A stretch of 64,000 bases of DNA from UBA8752 sp040261275 (GTDB taxonomy: Bacteria; Bacteroidota; Bacteroidia; Flavobacteriales_D; Sanyastnellaceae), in contig JBDQOI010000012.1 of NCBI GenBank assembly GCA_040261275.1, positions 1 through 64,000 of the forward strand, written 5' to 3'. Both the position numbers and the translations under genes were made by a program. Below the pieces are notes generated by a model. The model saw nothing but the letters and a program-made list of their open reading frames with translations. It was not told the DNA's origin and ran no database searches. Within the stretch, counting starts at the first letter, position 1. Every line of letters starts with the position of its first letter. Shown piece by piece: positions 62,533 through 64,000 of the stretch.

Positions 62533-62931
62533 TCAAAGTTCGGTTGTCGGGTCCCAGAAAATTGCGTCGAAGTCCACGACGCGGTCATGCTCCACCTTCG
62601 ACCCCTCCGCGCCCAGGCGATCGGCCATGGTTGTCGGGGTGGGGAAGTGCATTCTCCCGGAGAGCAAGCCCTGTCGGTTCACCACGCGGTGCGCTGGAAC
62701 GGGCTCTCCCTCCGCGCCGGGGTCCAGCGCCCGGTTCATGGCCCATCCCACCATCCGGCTGGCCCGGGCCGCGCCGAGGTAGCGGGCAATGGCCCCGTAG
62801 CTGGTCACGCGGCCCTCTGGAATCAATCGGGCCACAGCGTGAACGTCCTGCTCGAAATCGCCAGAACCCGGGCGCGCCGTGGGCGAGGGCTGAATCGACC
62901 CCTGACCCTGGCTTTGGTCTTTTCCGCTCAT
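62533..62931 (-). CDS. Alkyltransferase-like protein (MGMT family without active-site Cys)
   Basis: A 132-residue member of the O6-alkylguanine-DNA alkyltransferase family. The DNA-binding part is conserved (IPEGRVTSYGAIARYLGAAR, MVGWAMNRAL), but the PCHRV active site reads PAHRVVNRQGLLSGR, with Ala80 replacing the acceptor Cys. ATL proteins of this kind bind alkylated guanine and hand it to nucleotide-excision repair. It overlaps the trmB stop by 4 nt. Confidence 0.92.
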   Translation of the reverse strand: MSGKDQSQGQGSIQPSPTARPGSGDFEQDVHAVARLIPEGRVTSYGAIARYLGAARASRMVGWAMNRALDPGAEGEPVPAHRVVNRQGLLSGRMHFPTPTTMADRLGAEGSKVEHDRVVDFDAIFWDPTTEL

Positions 62932-63611
62932 ACCGCCGTCCTGAGGTAATGGATCTTCTTCCCCTCCTCGAGCCAGCGCTGTTCATAGAAAGTTCGGATG
63001 TTCAGGACTTCGGCAAAATCCGCATCCACACGGGGTGCGAGCTCTCCGTAGACATCTTGGGAATCCTCGAGGATGGGAAACCCGGCCTCCATCCAGCCCT
63101 CTCTGGACAAAGCATAGAGCAAGGGACTGTCACTCTTGACGTGCACGATGCCACCAGGCACCATGAATCCCCTGTATCGCTCGAGGAAGACCTCAGAAGT
63201 GATGCGCTTGGTCCCCTTCTCATCTTTGGGCTGGGGATCGGAGAAGGTGAGCCAGATCTCGCTGACCTCACCGGGAGCAAAGAAGTGATGGACGAATTCA
63301 ATCTTTGTACGCAGGAAGGCCACATTGGACAGACCCTCTTCTTCGCTGGTCTTCGCGCCACGCCAGAAACGGTGGCCCTTGATGTCCACGCCCATGAAGT
63401 TCCGCTCCGGATGACGTCGGGCAAGACCGACGGTGTATTCGCCCTTTCCACAGCCCAGTTCGAGGGTGATGGGATGGTCATTGCCGAAGACGGAACGGGC
63501 CCATTCGCCGCGGTGCAGCCCCTCTCCGCCCGCGATGGCCTTGATGTCCGGTTCGAAGACGTGGGAAAATCTCTGGTTCTCCTTCCATTTGCGGAGCTTG
63601 TCCTTGCCCAT
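62928..63611 (-). CDS. trmB: tRNA (guanine-N7)-methyltransferase
   Basis: Methylates G46 in the tRNA variable loop using S-adenosylmethionine. It has 227 residues. ITLELGCGKGEYTVGLARRH is the SAM motif, and FSDPQPKDEKGTKRI is the TrmB substrate loop, FPDPWPKxRH in many bacteria. I choose the ATG at 63611 (MGKDKLRKWKEN) because a TTG-N19-TAATTTCG promoter lies immediately upstream, six bases from the start. Confidence 0.94.
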   Translation of the reverse strand: MGKDKLRKWKENQRFSHVFEPDIKAIAGGEGLHRGEWARSVFGNDHPITLELGCGKGEYTVGLARRHPERNFMGVDIKGHRFWRGAKTSEEEGLSNVAFLRTKIEFVHHFFAPGEVSEIWLTFSDPQPKDEKGTKRITSEVFLERYRGFMVPGGIVHVKSDSPLLYALSREGWMEAGFPILEDSQDVYGELAPRVDADFAEVLNIRTFYEQRWLEEGKKIHYLRTAV

Positions 63612-63617
63612 GGCGGG

Positions 63618-63647
63618 CGAAATTACAGCGCATGAGCGGAGCCGCAA
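63618..63647 (-). promoter_or_regulatory. Promoter of trmB
   Basis: On the minus strand TTG (63645-63647), 19 bases, TAATTTCG (63618-63625), and the trmB ATG six bases later. The spacing matches the Bacteroidota sigma-A-type consensus, and the transcript would be nearly leaderless. Confidence 0.7.
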
Positions 63648-64000
63648 CGTCTTCCGAGCCCAGCAGACCGCACGTGTTGTTTGCCATCCTCGATTGGGGG
63701 ATGGGCCATGCGACGCGGACCTGGCCCCTCATCGTGGCGGCTCGGAGCGCCGGCGCTCGTGTAACGGTGGCTTCGAGGGGGACAGCAGGGGCATGGCTGG
63801 ACGCCCGCATGGCGGATTGGGACGAACGAAACGATACAGCATCAGCCCCTCCCTGGAGCCGGGTAGACAAGCCGGGGGTCACCATCCGCTATGCGAAGGG
63901 ACGCGCCACTTTGCTGCGCATTGGTCTGCAAATCCCGAGATTCGTGGCCAGTTTCCGCAAGGAACGGCACTGGACCCACCGCTTTATCCTGCAAAACGGT
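63632..64000 (+). CDS. Partial glycosyltransferase-like protein (5' part)
   Basis: An open frame from ATG 63632 that runs off the right edge; 123 codons are visible. VLFAILDWGMGHATRTWPLI near residue 16, followed by GARVTVASRG, fits the N-terminal donor-fold half of Bacteroidota GT-B glycosyltransferases of the MurG/UGT kind (often LDWGLGHATR). It is divergent from trmB with only 20 bp between starts. The family call is tentative because the C-terminal half is missing. Confidence 0.6.
   Translation, partial: MSGAATSSEPSRPHVLFAILDWGMGHATRTWPLIVAARSAGARVTVASRGTAGAWLDARMADWDERNDTASAPPWSRVDKPGVTIRYAKGRATLLRIGLQIPRFVASFRKERHWTHRFILQNG

Overview
The window is a GC-rich chromosomal segment (roughly 55-60% GC by eye) of a member of the Bacteroidota, most likely a free-living, probably aquatic, Flavobacteriales-type lineage. 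The evidence is TANNTTTG-like promoters lying very close to start codons, a type IX secretion sorting domain, a DUF4290 gene next to murA, a two-motif DnaJ zinc region, an Mrp without the usual CxxC, an S10-spc operon with no tuf, and secreted proteins full of GCTDxxACNYDPDAxxDDGSC repeats. hldD and waaA indicate a Gram-negative LPS core with heptose and Kdo. The species cannot be named from this sequence.

Layout. 1-12183 (minus) is the fused str-S10-spc ribosomal operon, rpsL to rplO, the last gene cut by the left edge. A good TTG-N19-TAGTTTTG promoter precedes it. 12366-18386 (plus) holds a UvrD-type helicase, a lipoprotein, an esterase, a TonB-C lipoprotein and a secreted PAD-like deiminase with a T9SS tail. 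18457-22660 contains a Bax-inhibitor-1 protein, folE, a 6-pyruvoyl-tetrahydropterin synthase homologue, hldD, a MerR regulator and an M23 peptidase, followed by alaS (plus). 25450-34886 (minus) carries a stress and envelope block: grpE, dnaJ, an ABC exporter pair, Ppx/GppA, an NtrC-like regulator, a TlpA-like thioredoxin, murA and DUF4290. 35842-37823 is a two-component pair.

37830-52253 is the accessory and secretome part. It has an arylsulfotransferase-like protein, two outer-membrane-type proteins, waaA, tRNA-Gly, a 1616-residue M43 metalloprotease translationally coupled to a trypsin-like protease, two small secreted proteins with an N-terminal dockerin-like calcium loop, a pentapeptide-repeat protein and tRNA-Leu. 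Five proteins here carry dockerin-like DxNxDGxxxxxD loops. Two adjacent genes share an exact 26-bp direct repeat across their stop codons.

52409-59673 (plus) is a nucleotide-sugar and exopolysaccharide operon: a DegT aminotransferase, UDP-glucose dehydrogenase, UDP-glucuronate decarboxylase, a WbpD-like acyltransferase, a UDP-HexNAc dehydrogenase, RfbB and a CpsB-type phosphatase. 59723-62529 (minus) is a redox and Fe-S set (ferredoxin, ferredoxin reductase, NifU-like, Mrp). An alkyltransferase-like protein and trmB follow. A divergent partial glycosyltransferase-like gene runs off the right edge.
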